Part shown: in pieces, positions 7,389 to 15,278 of the stretch
Position numbering within the stretch: the stretch's first letter is position 1
Layout of the letters: each line of letters begins with the position of its first letter
Assembly: GCA_964524965.1 (NCBI GenBank)
Contig: CAZGDY010000008.1
Coordinates: 1 to 27,200 of the forward strand
Source of the DNA: Kmv34 sp964524965
GTDB lineage: Bacteria > Aerophobota > Aerophobia > Aerophobales > B3-G15
DNA length: 27,200 bases
Direction: 5' to 3'
The notes under the pieces: generated by a model
Database searches by the model: none
Seen by the model: only the letters and a program-made list of their open reading frames with translations
What the model was told of the DNA's origin: nothing
Made by a program: the position numbers and the translations under genes

Positions 7389-7417
7389 AATGTACCTAAT
7401 AATAAAAAATTTGTCAA
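7389..7417 (-). promoter_or_regulatory. Candidate promoter overlapping the miaA stop codon
   Basis: TTGACA (7417-7412) contains the TGA stop of miaA; a 17-nt spacer is followed by TACATT (7394-7389), a 4/6 match to the -10. It is the most distal of three same-direction promoter-like elements in the 475-bp gap before the outer-membrane protein gene. Confidence 0.45.
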
Positions 7418-8364
7418 GTGCCAAATAAAATTTTCTCAGCATCAGGGATTTTTTCCCTTAGGAGCGCAATTATTTTATCTGCTATCTCCTCAACTTTAAA
7501 ATAATCTTCCCGGACCAGCCAGGTAATATCTTTTTCCTTCTTAAACCAGGTTAACTGGCGTTTGGCAAACTTACGTGTTTCTCTTTTTGTCTTTAAGACA
7601 GCCTCCTCAAAAGAAACCCTGCCTTTAAGATAAGCTGTTATCTGGCGGTATCCAAGAGCCTGCATCGAAGAAAGATTTTCTTCGTATCCGGCCTCAAGTA
7701 ACTTCTTAGTCTCTTCAACAAGACCTTTTTTCAGCATTTTATCTACTCTTTCTTCTATAATTTTATAGAGGGTAGCTCTTTCCCTCCAACAAAGACCTAT
7801 TTTTACTATCTTCCAGAGGGGAGGAAATGTTTTTTTTTGTTGATGCTTTGATACAGGCACTCCTGTTTTATACCAGATTTCAAGAGCTCGAATTATTCTC
7901 ATCTCATCGTTAGGATGTATTCGCTCAGAAGATATCGGGTCAACTTTTTTTAGCTCATCATATAAGAATTTTTTTGTCCTTAATTTTAGCTTGTCCCGTA
8001 ACTTTTGGTCTCTGCCTGGTCCCGGAAAAATACCATGAGTTAAAGCTCTTATGTAAAGCCCTGTTCCTCCGCAAATAACCGGAAGCTTATCTTCTTTTTG
8101 CAACTTTTCAATGACAACCTCAGCTTTTCGTTTAAAATCAGCTACGGTAAAGAGCTCGTCGGGGAAAACAAGATCAATTAAATGATGGGGATAATTTTCC
8201 CTCAACTCTCGAGAAACTTTATCTGTTCCAATATTCATACCCTTATAGACTTGGCGAGAATCAGCAGAGATTATCTCAGCTTTTATTTTCTTAACCAGAG
8301 AAAGAGCAACCTCTGTTTTACCCGTACCAGTAGCCCCACTAATAATTAAGGCAAAGTTTAGCAA
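7414..8364 (-). CDS. miaA: MiaA, tRNA dimethylallyltransferase
   Basis: MiaA transfers the dimethylallyl group to N6 of A37 in tRNAs reading UNN codons. From the chosen TTG start the protein is 316 aa (MLNFALIISGATGTGKT...). P-loop GATGTGKT lies at about 10-17, then ADSRQVYKGMNIGTDK, PHHLIDLVFPDELFTVADF, GGTGLYIRAL and FAKRQLTWFKKE, all typical. The frame is open upstream to a TTG at 8400. The inner TTG (8364-8362) gives the normal family N-terminus and has AAAGGG upstream, and it overlaps the miaB stop by 7 nt. It follows miaB, the next enzyme acting on the same nucleotide (i6A to ms2i6A). Its stop is embedded in a TTGACA element. Confidence 0.95.
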   Translation of the reverse strand: MLNFALIISGATGTGKTEVALSLVKKIKAEIISADSRQVYKGMNIGTDKVSRELRENYPHHLIDLVFPDELFTVADFKRKAEVVIEKLQKEDKLPVICGGTGLYIRALTHGIFPGPGRDQKLRDKLKLRTKKFLYDELKKVDPISSERIHPNDEMRIIRALEIWYKTGVPVSKHQQKKTFPPLWKIVKIGLCWRERATLYKIIEERVDKMLKKGLVEETKKLLEAGYEENLSSMQALGYRQITAYLKGRVSFEEAVLKTKRETRKFAKRQLTWFKKEKDITWLVREDYFKVEEIADKIIALLREKIPDAEKILFGT

Positions 8365-9686
8365 CTTTCGCTTACCCTTTCGCCTTTTAAAGCCCAACAA
8401 CCTGATTCCATTACCTTTACCTCTAAAAATTGTCCGATAAGAGAGATATCTCCCGGAAATATAACTATTTTATCCTGCTTTGTCCTTCCTGCTAATTCCT
8501 GAGGATTTTTTGGTGATAGACCCTCCACTAAGACTTCCAATTTCCTGCCGACCCAAATTTTATTTTTTCTCTCAGTAATTTTTCGTTGAACATCTATCAG
8601 CTCTCGAATTCTACTTTTTTTCACTGATAAGGGAATCTGATTTTCAAATTCAGCAGCTCGAGTCCCTGAAAGAAGAGAATACTCAAAAGTAAAAGCCCCA
8701 TCAAATCTTATTTTTTCCACCATATTAAGCGTATCCTGAAAATCTTCTTCACTTTCTCCGGGAAATCCCACTATTAAATCGGTAGTAAGAGTTATTCCCG
8801 GAATAAAATAGCGCACTTTATCCACCAGGGCAAGGTAATCCTGAGAAGTATAGCTTCTTCTCATTAACTTTAAAACACGATTAGAGCCAGCTTGCAAAGG
8901 AAGATGGAGGTGTTCACAAACTTTATCCAATTTAGCCATAGCTAAAATTAATTTGTCGGAGAGGTCCTTAGGATGAGAGGTTATAAATCTAATACGATGG
9001 ATACCCTTAACCTCATTTATCTTGGAAAGAAGGTCCGAAAAATCAATTTTTTCTAAAAAATCCTTGCCGTAAGAGTTAACATTTTGACCTAAAAGTATTA
9101 TTTCCTTACACCCCTCACTGATAGCGCTGTCAATTTCTTTTAAAATAAACTCTAAGGGTCGGCTTTTTTCTCTTCCTCTGACATAAGGAACATTGCAATA
9201 AGTACAAAAATTATCGCACCCTCTTATAACCGGAATGTAAGCGCTAAATCTTTTTTTTCTTATTAGCGGAAGATTATGAGGTAAATAGCGCTCTTTTTCT
9301 ATATTTTCGATTTCAGCTACAGGAAATTTACTTTCTTTTACCCGCTTTAAAAATTCAGGAAGTTTGTGAAAATTTGAAGTTCCCCAGATAATATCCACAA
9401 AAGGAGCTCTTTTTAAAATCTCCTGGGATTCCTTCTGAGCCAAACATCCCCCTACCCCCAAAAGAAGATTAGGATTTTGCTTTTTTAGCTTCTTTAACTC
9501 TCCTAATAAACTAAAAATCTTATGTTTAACCTTTTCTCTTACGTAACAGGTATTAAGTATAATTAAATCCGCCTTAGGTAAATTATCGGTTAATTGAAAA
9601 CCGTTTTGAGATAAAAGACCTCTTATTGCCTGCGAATCGTACTCGTTCATCTGGCAACCGAAAGTTTTAATGTAAACTAAGGGCAT
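8358..9686 (-). CDS. miaB: MiaB, tRNA-2-methylthio-N6-dimethylallyladenosine synthase
   Basis: This is a radical-SAM methylthiotransferase that adds the 2-methylthio group to i6A37 of tRNA. The 442-aa protein has the three N-terminal UPF0004 cluster cysteines Cys11, Cys47 and Cys81. The radical-SAM CxxxCxxC is at Cys157, Cys161 and Cys164 (RGCDNFCTYCNVPYVRG), followed by GQNVNSYG and DLIVGFPGE, and a C-terminal TRAM domain. The start MPLVYIKTFGCQMNEYD and the motifs are those of MiaB rather than MtaB or RimO. SD is weak (AAGAAG). It lies 23 bp after the PHP gene and overlaps miaA, so the three are one operon. Two oxygen-sensitive Fe-S clusters are expected. Confidence 0.95.
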   Translation of the reverse strand: MPLVYIKTFGCQMNEYDSQAIRGLLSQNGFQLTDNLPKADLIILNTCYVREKVKHKIFSLLGELKKLKKQNPNLLLGVGGCLAQKESQEILKRAPFVDIIWGTSNFHKLPEFLKRVKESKFPVAEIENIEKERYLPHNLPLIRKKRFSAYIPVIRGCDNFCTYCNVPYVRGREKSRPLEFILKEIDSAISEGCKEIILLGQNVNSYGKDFLEKIDFSDLLSKINEVKGIHRIRFITSHPKDLSDKLILAMAKLDKVCEHLHLPLQAGSNRVLKLMRRSYTSQDYLALVDKVRYFIPGITLTTDLIVGFPGESEEDFQDTLNMVEKIRFDGAFTFEYSLLSGTRAAEFENQIPLSVKKSRIRELIDVQRKITERKNKIWVGRKLEVLVEGLSPKNPQELAGRTKQDKIVIFPGDISLIGQFLEVKVMESGCWALKGERVSESC

Positions 9687-9709
9687 GATTTACTTCTTGT
9701 GCGTTAAAA

Positions 9710-10546
9710 TTAATTTAATTTCTGAGCCATTTTAACACGAGCTTTTTTTAAATCCTCCAGACAAGATAGCGGAATATTTAAGGTACCAATTGATGACTTT
9801 CCTTTAGCCTCGCCATGACAATCGGAACCACCTGTAATTAAAAGGTTAAACTTGCTGGCAATTTTCTTATATTTTTCAACTATAGCTGGAGAGTGGACGG
9901 GGTGATAAACCTCTATTCCCATGAGGCCTACATCAATCATCTCAGGAATAAGATCATCTCTTTTGGAAAGAAAAGGATGGGCAAAGACCGGAATTCCCTC
10001 AGCCGCACGAATTAAGCTAATAATCTCAAAAGGAGAAATTTTAGGTCGTTCGATATGAGCTGGTTTCCCTGAGTTGAGCCATTTCTCAAAAGCCTCCCCA
10101 ATCGAGTTTATGTATTTTTTTGCTAACATCCAACGAGCAAAATGTAATTTACCAATTACCTCTTTGGGAGCAAGTTGAGTGAGTTCATCAAGTGTTATGG
10201 GCATTCCTAATTGTTGCAAACGATCTAAAAGTCTTTCATTTCTTTCCATGCGCGTTTTTTGGAAGAATTTTAATCTTAGTAAAAACTCTTTTTGTTTCCA
10301 GTCAAGATAATACCCCAAAATATGAATTTCATCCTGCCCCACATCAGAACCCATTTCCACTCCTGGAACTACTTCCAGATTTATCTTCCTTCCAACCTTT
10401 TGAGCCTCTTCGATTCCCTCAACAGAATCATGGTCAGTTATGGAAACAGCTACCAAACCTCTTTTTTTTGCTAGCTGGACTGCCTCTTGAGGAGTAAAAG
10501 TCCCATCAGAAAAAGCGGTGTGAATATGAAGATCAATCCCGGACAT
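9710..10546 (-). CDS. PHP-domain phosphoesterase (RNase AM/YciV-like)
   Basis: This 278-aa polymerase-and-histidinol-phosphatase (PHP) family metal hydrolase resembles YciV/RNase AM and the nucleoside 3',5'-bisphosphate phosphatases. Metal-site motifs are DLHIHTAFSDG (5-15), SITDHDSVEG (Asp38, His39, Asp40), PGVEMGSD, IHILGYYLD, VFAHPFLS and GGSDCHG near the C-terminus. SD TAAGGAAAA precedes the ATG. It is the first gene of the PHP-miaB-miaA operon and has its own strong promoter. A role in RNA 5'-end trimming or pAp turnover is inferred from the family, not shown by the sequence. Confidence 0.88.
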   Translation of the reverse strand: MSGIDLHIHTAFSDGTFTPQEAVQLAKKRGLVAVSITDHDSVEGIEEAQKVGRKINLEVVPGVEMGSDVGQDEIHILGYYLDWKQKEFLLRLKFFQKTRMERNERLLDRLQQLGMPITLDELTQLAPKEVIGKLHFARWMLAKKYINSIGEAFEKWLNSGKPAHIERPKISPFEIISLIRAAEGIPVFAHPFLSKRDDLIPEMIDVGLMGIEVYHPVHSPAIVEKYKKIASKFNLLITGGSDCHGEAKGKSSIGTLNIPLSCLEDLKKARVKMAQKLN

Positions 10547-10590
10547 TTTTATTTTCCTTAGTTAAGACTTATTTAACAAATTAATTTGGT

Positions 10591-10619
10591 ATAATATAAA
10601 AACTTTCCCGAGATGTCAA
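10591..10619 (-). promoter_or_regulatory. Promoter of the PHP-miaB-miaA operon
   Basis: TTGACA (10619-10614), 17 nt, TATTAT (10596-10591); start point near 10584, leader about 38 nt. The -35 hexamer directly abuts the left direct repeat of the inserted mobile element at 10620, so everything upstream of the -35 has been separated from its original sequence. Confidence 0.85.
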
Positions 10620-10634
10620 CCACAGCTTTGATTT
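10620..10634. repeat. Left 15-bp direct repeat (target-site duplication)
   Basis: CCACAGCTTTGATTT, identical to 10991-11005, immediately outside the left terminal inverted repeat of the miniature IS. Confidence 0.85.
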
Positions 10635-10990
10635 TGTCAGATACAAATTAAAATTTCAGTACTTTTCTACGGTTTACACTTTAAAATTTCATTAGGGGTT
10701 CTTTGACAAATAGCCAGGAGTCATACCTATCTTCCTGAACAAAAGCAGTAAAAGGAGAATAAGTTATGACGAAGCAATTGCACAAAAGATTCTCTAATGA
10801 AGAGGTTAAGATATTCTTAAATTCCGGGTACACAAAGCTCCCTTAAGAAAAGAGATTCAACTTCGTATTGCTCCTAATCTTACCAGTGGAGTAGCAGAAG
10901 TAAGAATCTGCTATAAGAATACCCTTGCTGATGTCTATCAGGTTAAAAATTCTGACCTTAACTTAGTGAAATTTTAAAAAATTCCTAACA
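10635..10990. mobile_element. 356-bp internally deleted insertion sequence (MITE-like)
   Basis: Terminal inverted repeats are visible: left 10635-10662 (TGTCAGATAC...) and right 10963-10990, matching at 19 of 28 positions, with an unbroken inner block of 11 (TTAAAATTTCA). Both ends start with TGT. A perfect 15-bp direct repeat flanks it exactly. Inside are a TTGACA at 10703-10708, an AAGGAG SD, and a two-piece fragment of a transposase gene. It encodes no complete transposase, so it could move only with one supplied in trans. Long duplications of about 15 bp are, from memory, a trait of some ISNCY/IS1202-related elements, but the family call is tentative. It sits between the PHP and HU promoters. 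Confidence 0.82.
10766..10977 (+). pseudogene. Transposase remnant, middle deleted and frame broken
   Basis: The 5' piece is an ORF of 26 codons (10766-10846, MTKQLHKRFSNEEV...) with SD AAAGGAG. It looks like the N-terminus of an IS transposase with a helix-turn-helix. In the -1 frame, about 10834-10977 reads LRKEIQLRIAPNLTSG, then VAEVRICYKNTLADVYQVKN, then SDLNLVKF and a stop, resembling the C-terminal beta-rich tail of integrase-like transposases. The catalytic middle (several hundred codons in a full copy) is missing. The stop lies inside the right inverted repeat, as in compact ISs. Family assignment is from pattern memory only. Confidence 0.7.
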
Positions 10991-11005
10991 CCACAGCTTT
11001 GATTT
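10991..11005. repeat. Right 15-bp direct repeat (target-site duplication)
   Basis: Exact copy of 10620-10634, starting at the base after the right inverted repeat. Confidence 0.85.
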
Positions 11006-11037
11006 AATGGATAATTTGATGAAAGGATGAGCTGGAC

Positions 11038-11066
11038 TTGACGAATTTTTAAGGTTGTGGTATATT
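11038..11066 (+). promoter_or_regulatory. Promoter of the HU gene
   Basis: TTGACG (11038-11043), 17 nt, TATATT (11061-11066) preceded by TGG (extended -10). Start near 11073, leader about 65 nt ending in the strong SD AAGGAGGTGA at 11121-11130. It lies 33 nt beyond the right edge of the IS insertion. Confidence 0.82.
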
Positions 11067-11137
11067 CAGCAATCGAGGGCTTTAAATTTCAAAACGCTTT
11101 ACAAAAGCCTATTTAGAGATAAGGAGGTGAGAAAATT

Positions 11138-11410
11138 ATGAATAAAGCTGAGTTGGTAGAAGAAGTGGCACAAGAAGTAGGACTTACTAAAAAAGACGTG
11201 AATAATGTGATCGATGCAATGACTTCTGCTGTCACTGACGCTTTAGCCGAAGGAGAAAAGGTAACTTTGGTGGGATTTGGCACTTTTCTGGTGCAAAGAA
11301 GAAAAGCGCGTCAGGGTGTGAATCCTCAAACCGGGGCTAAAATAAACATCCCTTCCAAAGATGTCCCCAAGTTTCGTCCTGGCAGTGCTTTAAAAGAAGC
11401 AGTAGGCTAA
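11138..11410 (+). CDS. hup: HU-family DNA-binding protein
   Basis: This 90-aa histone-like protein bends and compacts DNA as a dimer. The sequence is classical throughout: MNKAELVEEVAQEVGLTKKD, GEKVTLVGFGTF in the core, and the DNA-gripping arm ending in the usual NP motif (QGVNPQTGAKINIPSKDVPKFRPG). The ATG follows AAGGAGGTGA at 8-nt spacing, a very strong ribosome site fitting an abundant protein. A hairpin lies between it and the following Mth938-like gene. Specific HU versus IHF-like status cannot be told, but the arm sequence is HU-like. Confidence 0.96.
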   Translation: MNKAELVEEVAQEVGLTKKDVNNVIDAMTSAVTDALAEGEKVTLVGFGTFLVQRRKARQGVNPQTGAKINIPSKDVPKFRPGSALKEAVG

Positions 11411-11422
11411 ATTATAAGAAAT

Positions 11423-11451
11423 AGGCCAGGGATTTTTACTATCCCTGGCCT
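11423..11451 (+). terminator. Hairpin downstream of HU, partial terminator or mRNA 3' end stabiliser
   Basis: Arms 11423-11433 and 11441-11451 (AGGCCAGGGAT / ATCCCTGGCCT) form a perfect 11-bp stem with a 7-nt loop. The plus-strand sequence after it (TGGGAAG) lacks a U tract, so complete termination is doubtful. The next gene starts 16 nt later and may depend on readthrough. Confidence 0.5.
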
Positions 11452-11466
11452 TGGGAAGTTCTGGAC

Positions 11467-11805
11467 ATGATTGAGGAATATAATTTTGGCCAGATTAAAA
11501 TTAAAGGTAAGATATATACATCCGATGTAATTATTTACCTTGATAAAGTAGATGGGAACTGGTGGAGAAAAAAAGGGCATCTTTTACTTCCCCAAGACTT
11601 AAAAGAGATAATCAAGGAAAAACCTGATATCTTAGTGATAGGAACAGGAAATTCGGGGTTAATGAAAATTCCTCCTTCAACTAAACAGTGGGTTGAATCT
11701 CAAGAAATAAAATTAATAGATGCAGCAACTAAAAAGGCCTGCTTTATTTACAATCAACTGAGCAAATCCACTCAAGTAATTGCTGCCCTCCACCTTACTT
11801 GCTAA
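11467..11805 (+). CDS. Mth938-like (DUF498) domain protein
   Basis: This 112-aa cytoplasmic protein is of the Mth938/DUF498 family, whose mitochondrial relative NDUFAF3 helps assemble complex I; the bacterial function is unknown. Typical blocks are visible: the N-terminal FGQIKIKGKIYTSDVIIY strand pair, NWWRKKGHLLLPQDL, DILVIGTGNSGLM, and the C-terminal ATKKACFIYNQLSKS with VIAALHLTC. Length is that of the single-domain family. The SD is poor (GGGAAG). It is downstream of HU, separated by a hairpin, and ends at a bidirectional terminator. Confidence 0.85.
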   Translation: MIEEYNFGQIKIKGKIYTSDVIIYLDKVDGNWWRKKGHLLLPQDLKEIIKEKPDILVIGTGNSGLMKIPPSTKQWVESQEIKLIDAATKKACFIYNQLSKSTQVIAALHLTC

Positions 11806-11806
11806 A

Positions 11807-11840
11807 AATAATGGAGTCAAAACAAACCTGACTCTTATTT
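11807..11840. terminator. Bidirectional terminator between Mth938-like and PII-like genes
   Basis: GAGTCA (11814-11819) pairs with TGACTC (11829-11834), extended by flanking AATAA/TTATT. It is followed by TTATTTAT on the plus strand and ATTATTTTT on the minus strand. It sits between the stops of two convergent genes. Confidence 0.6.
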
Positions 11841-12123
11841 ATATTGTTTCATTTAATAATACTTTCCAGGCCCAAATCTCATCAGCGGTGAATTTTTTTT
11901 GAAGCTCTTTTACTCCTTCTGTCAGCTTTACAACCTTCTCTTCTTCTACCATCACTAAAACGGTATGATATTCTCCCGGCCATATGTGAGTGCCCATATG
12001 CTTTTCTTTCCACCTGCCCTTAACTTTATCCCACTTAATGTACCTATCCAGCTCTATTTTATCGATAAAAGAAGATACTTCTTCATCAAGCACTTCCTCA
12101 TAAACAATGAAAAAAAGATACAT
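11839..12123 (-). CDS. PII-like protein, PG0541 (RND transporter-associated) family
   Basis: This 94-aa protein resembles the transporter-associated PG0541 group of PII-like proteins: ferredoxin-like trimers related to GlnB but lacking its uridylylation T-loop Tyr region. Visible marks are the first strand MYLFFIVYEEVLDEEVSSFI, DRYIKWDKVKGRWKEKHMGTHIWPGEYHTVLVMVEEEKV (the GTH-x-WP motif), and a final helix/strand ending in AWKVLL. It lies directly after the RND pump gene as the last gene of the efflux operon, exactly the context known for this family. Ligand and partner are unknown; a regulatory contact with the pump is inference. Confidence 0.8.
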   Translation of the reverse strand: MYLFFIVYEEVLDEEVSSFIDKIELDRYIKWDKVKGRWKEKHMGTHIWPGEYHTVLVMVEEEKVVKLTEGVKELQKKFTADEIWAWKVLLNETI

Positions 12124-12167
12124 TTATTTCCTACCTTTCGCCCAATAAAATAATCTCCCCGGAGAAA

Positions 12168-15100
12168 CTAAAACCTTCCTCTCCCGTGTTTGGTTTGAGC
12201 TTTAGTTTTTCTTTTTTCCTTTCTTTCCTCAAAAATAGTATAAATTACGGGAATAATAAATAAAGTAATAAATGTTCCTACCAATAACCCTCCAATAACT
12301 GAGCGAGCCATAGGAGCCCAGTTTTTAGCTCCTGGTCCCATCTCCAAAGCTAAAGGAATCATAGCTAAAATAGTAGTTAAAGCGGTCATTAATACCGGAC
12401 GGAATCTAATTATTCCAGCTTCTCTTACCGCATCACCAACGCTTTTGCCTCTTTTGCGTAAAAGATTAATGTAATCAACCAGGACAATCGAGTTGTTAAT
12501 AACAATTCCCACCAGCATTATTGCCCCAATCATCGCTATCATGCTTAAGGTGGTATTAGTTGCAAAGAGCATCCAGACAACTCCGATTGAAGATAAAGGA
12601 ATGGTAAGAAACATAATAAAAGGATCGCGTAAAGATTCAAACTCAGAAGCAGTAACCATATAAACCAAAAGCATCCCTACAATTAGGGCGATAGCCAACC
12701 ACCTCAAAGATTCTTGCATTTCCTCCCCACTTCCTCCAATAACCCAACGAAAAGTTGAGGGAAAATTAATCCCTGCAAGCTCACCTTCTACATCACGCAA
12801 AACATCTCCCAGAGGCCTTTCTGCTGCCCGAAAAGATACAACGGCCGTTCGTTCTTGGTCCTCCCTGCGTATAGTAGAAGGAGCTCGTGCATATTCCACA
12901 TCAACCACATCTTTTGCCTTAATATGCACTCCCTGAGAATTTAAAATATCTAATTCCCCAATATCTTCTATATCCGATCTATCCTCTTCTTTCATTCTTA
13001 CTACAATATTGTATTCTCTTCCTCCTTCTTTATAGCGAGAAGCTACCGACCCCTGAATAGCAGTTTTTATCAGCTCAGATAGGTAAGAAGTCGAAAGAGA
13101 CAGATCGTAGAGTCGATCACGGTCATAATGTAAGTTTAGCTGAGGACGACCACCCTCCTCGCCCATCGTATTTTCAATATCAACTACACCGGGAATTTTC
13201 TTTAAAGCCCCTTGAACCTCGCGAGAAACTTCCCCTAATGCTCTCAAATCATGTCCATAAATCTCAACAGTGGCCCCGACAGCATCCGCCCCCATACCCA
13301 TGGGAGATGAAAAAGCTATCTCTTTCTCAGGAAATAATTTGGTAAGAATTTCTCGCAATTCTTGCTCAACTTCTTTAGAAGACCTTGTCCGTTTATCTCT
13401 ATCCACAAGCTCTACCATAATACTTCCACTGTGCGCTTCCGTACTTCCCCCTCCCCCTCCTCCAAAACCTCCTCCCGCACCCAAACTTACCATTATATTC
13501 TTTAACTCAGGGGTTTGCGCTATTATTATTTCTTCAGCTTTAAAAAATGTCTTATCTGTTTCTTCCAGCCGAGTTCCCACTGATTCACTGATATTTATAA
13601 ATATATATCCGATATCCATTTCTGGAAGAAAAGCTAACCCTACATACTTCGTCAGAACAAGTACACTTAAGGCAAAAAAAGCTGCTATGATAATCAAAAC
13701 TCGTTTACGATATTTTAAACACCAGTTTAATATTTTTGTATAAATATGGGTACCTTTTTTTATAAAATTACCCAGAGAATACGCTAAACCTTTATTTGGA
13801 ACAGATTTAAAGCGGAGAAGGTGTGAAGCAGCTAAAGGAACCAGACTTAGAGCCACAAAAAGAGAAATTAATAAAGAAAAGGTTACCGTAAGAACCATAT
13901 CTCGGAAAATTTGACCGGCTATTCCGGAAACAAACATCACTGGGAAAAATACACAAATTGTGGTTAAAGTAGAAGCAGTAATGGCAGTAGCTACCTCCGA
14001 AGAACCAATAATAGCTCCTTGACGAGCTGGTTCTCCTTTCTCCCGATGACGAAATATACTTTCCAGAACAACAATAGAGTTGTCTACAAAAAGACCTACT
14101 CCCAGAGCTAATCCCCCCATAGAGACAACGTTCATTGTAACTCCAAACAAATTCATAGCAATAAAAGTAGCTACAATAGAAACAGGTATAGAAATCAAGA
14201 CAATTATGGTGCTTCTGAAATTACGCAGAAAAATAAGCAAGATCACTCCACAAAGAACCACAGCTAAGATAATAGTATTGAAGAGATTACCCATTGCCTC
14301 CTGGGTGAACTTGGCGGGCTCAAAAATAACGGTAAGGGTTATTCCTTCCACTGAATTCTCAATAGTCTTCAATTGAGATAAAGTCCGCTCGGAAACATCT
14401 ACAACATTGGCGCCGGAAACCCGGTACATAGCAATCACCACTGCTGGAGTTTGATTAACTCTGGTGATTTGCCGTTGTTCTTCAGTTCCATCTATGACAT
14501 CAGCAACATCTTCAACATGAATAGCAACTCCATTTTGATAGATAACCACTGTCTGAGCAATTTGTCTAAGATTACTGTACTCTCCCAGAGTTCTTATAGT
14601 GTACTCAGTGCGTCCCTCCTTAATAGTCCCTGCAGGAATTACTATATTTTCTCTGCTAATAACATTCATTAGTTGTCCTAAAGTAATCCCCCGAGCAGTT
14701 AGTCTCTCCCTGTCCACCTGAATTTGAATTTCTCTAATCTCTCCTCCCATGGTATCCGCCGATGCTACACCCCTAACTCTTTCCAGGCGAGGTTCAATCT
14801 CATCCTCAGATATTTCTCTTAATTCTGCTAAGGTTTTTTTACCAGACACGCCAACAATCAAAGTTGGCTCTTCTTCCATCGAGTATTTAATAATCAAAGG
14901 TTCTTCTGCTTCACCAGGAAGTCTTCCCTTAATACGGTCCACTCTCTCTCTTATGTGCCGCTCAGCCATGTCCATATCAGTTCCCCAAGAAAACTCAGCT
15001 ATAACCAGAGATAATCCCTGACGGGAATAAGAAGAAAGTGTTTCCAAGCTCTCAACGGTAGCCACTCCTTCTTCTAGGGGCCTGGTAATCAAAGCTTCTA

Positions 15101-15275
15101 TGTCCTCTGGCGATACTCCCGGATAAGAAACAGTTACCACTACAGTTGGAAATTCCATCTCAGGCCAAAGGTCCATTCGCAAGCCAACAAGAGATAAAAC
15201 TCCTATCCCTACTATAGCAATAAACAACATAAGAAAGGTAACAGGTTTTTTAACTGCCAGTCCGGACAGGCTCAT
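12168..15275 (-). CDS. RND-family multidrug efflux pump inner-membrane subunit
   Basis: This is a proton-driven AcrB/MexB-like (HAE1-type) transporter of 1035 aa, a normal length. Its layout is TM1 (about 10-30), a large periplasmic loop beginning MDLWPEMEFPTVVVTVSYPG, TM2-TM6 with GLFVDNSIVVLES (the TM4 proton-relay Asp; the second Asp of the VDD type is Asn here), a second periplasmic loop, and TM8-TM12 with GIVINNSIVLVDYINLLRKRG. A glycine-rich run (FGGGGGGST) sits near residue 600-610 in the second loop. SD GAAGGAGG precedes the ATG. The gene lies 3 nt after the adaptor gene and upstream of the PII-like gene. Substrates cannot be predicted; drugs, bile-like compounds or lipids are possible. 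Confidence 0.95.
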   Translation of the reverse strand: MSLSGLAVKKPVTFLMLFIAIVGIGVLSLVGLRMDLWPEMEFPTVVVTVSYPGVSPEDIEALITRPLEEGVATVESLETLSSYSRQGLSLVIAEFSWGTDMDMAERHIRERVDRIKGRLPGEAEEPLIIKYSMEEEPTLIVGVSGKKTLAELREISEDEIEPRLERVRGVASADTMGGEIREIQIQVDRERLTARGITLGQLMNVISRENIVIPAGTIKEGRTEYTIRTLGEYSNLRQIAQTVVIYQNGVAIHVEDVADVIDGTEEQRQITRVNQTPAVVIAMYRVSGANVVDVSERTLSQLKTIENSVEGITLTVIFEPAKFTQEAMGNLFNTIILAVVLCGVILLIFLRNFRSTIIVLISIPVSIVATFIAMNLFGVTMNVVSMGGLALGVGLFVDNSIVVLESIFRHREKGEPARQGAIIGSSEVATAITASTLTTICVFFPVMFVSGIAGQIFRDMVLTVTFSLLISLFVALSLVPLAASHLLRFKSVPNKGLAYSLGNFIKKGTHIYTKILNWCLKYRKRVLIIIAAFFALSVLVLTKYVGLAFLPEMDIGYIFINISESVGTRLEETDKTFFKAEEIIIAQTPELKNIMVSLGAGGGFGGGGGGSTEAHSGSIMVELVDRDKRTRSSKEVEQELREILTKLFPEKEIAFSSPMGMGADAVGATVEIYGHDLRALGEVSREVQGALKKIPGVVDIENTMGEEGGRPQLNLHYDRDRLYDLSLSTSYLSELIKTAIQGSVASRYKEGGREYNIVVRMKEEDRSDIEDIGELDILNSQGVHIKAKDVVDVEYARAPSTIRREDQERTAVVSFRAAERPLGDVLRDVEGELAGINFPSTFRWVIGGSGEEMQESLRWLAIALIVGMLLVYMVTASEFESLRDPFIMFLTIPLSSIGVVWMLFATNTTLSMIAMIGAIMLVGIVINNSIVLVDYINLLRKRGKSVGDAVREAGIIRFRPVLMTALTTILAMIPLALEMGPGAKNWAPMARSVIGGLLVGTFITLFIIPVIYTIFEERKEKRKTKAQTKHGRGRF

Positions 15276-15278
15276 TCT

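Larger units (their letters stand above)
6939..7413. other. 475-bp leader/promoter region of the outer-membrane protein gene
   Basis: No convincing coding sequence was seen. The region holds three tandem minus-strand promoter-like elements and a leader of about 175 nt with purine-rich SD-like runs (near 7040-7055) but no matching long frame. Weak hairpins near 7335-7352 (GAAGGA/TCCTTG-like) could terminate miaA transcripts, but none has a good U tract. Confidence 0.5.

Noticed and set aside
8365..8400. Longer miaA start at TTG 8400
   Set aside because: It adds a basic 12-residue extension not typical of MiaA, with no well-placed SD, and lies wholly over the miaB 3' end. The TTG at 8364 gives the usual N-terminus.
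13270..13743. 157-codon plus-strand ORF with Pro-rich run
   Set aside because: Shadow of the RND gene; the PPPPPP run is the complement of the Gly-rich loop codons.
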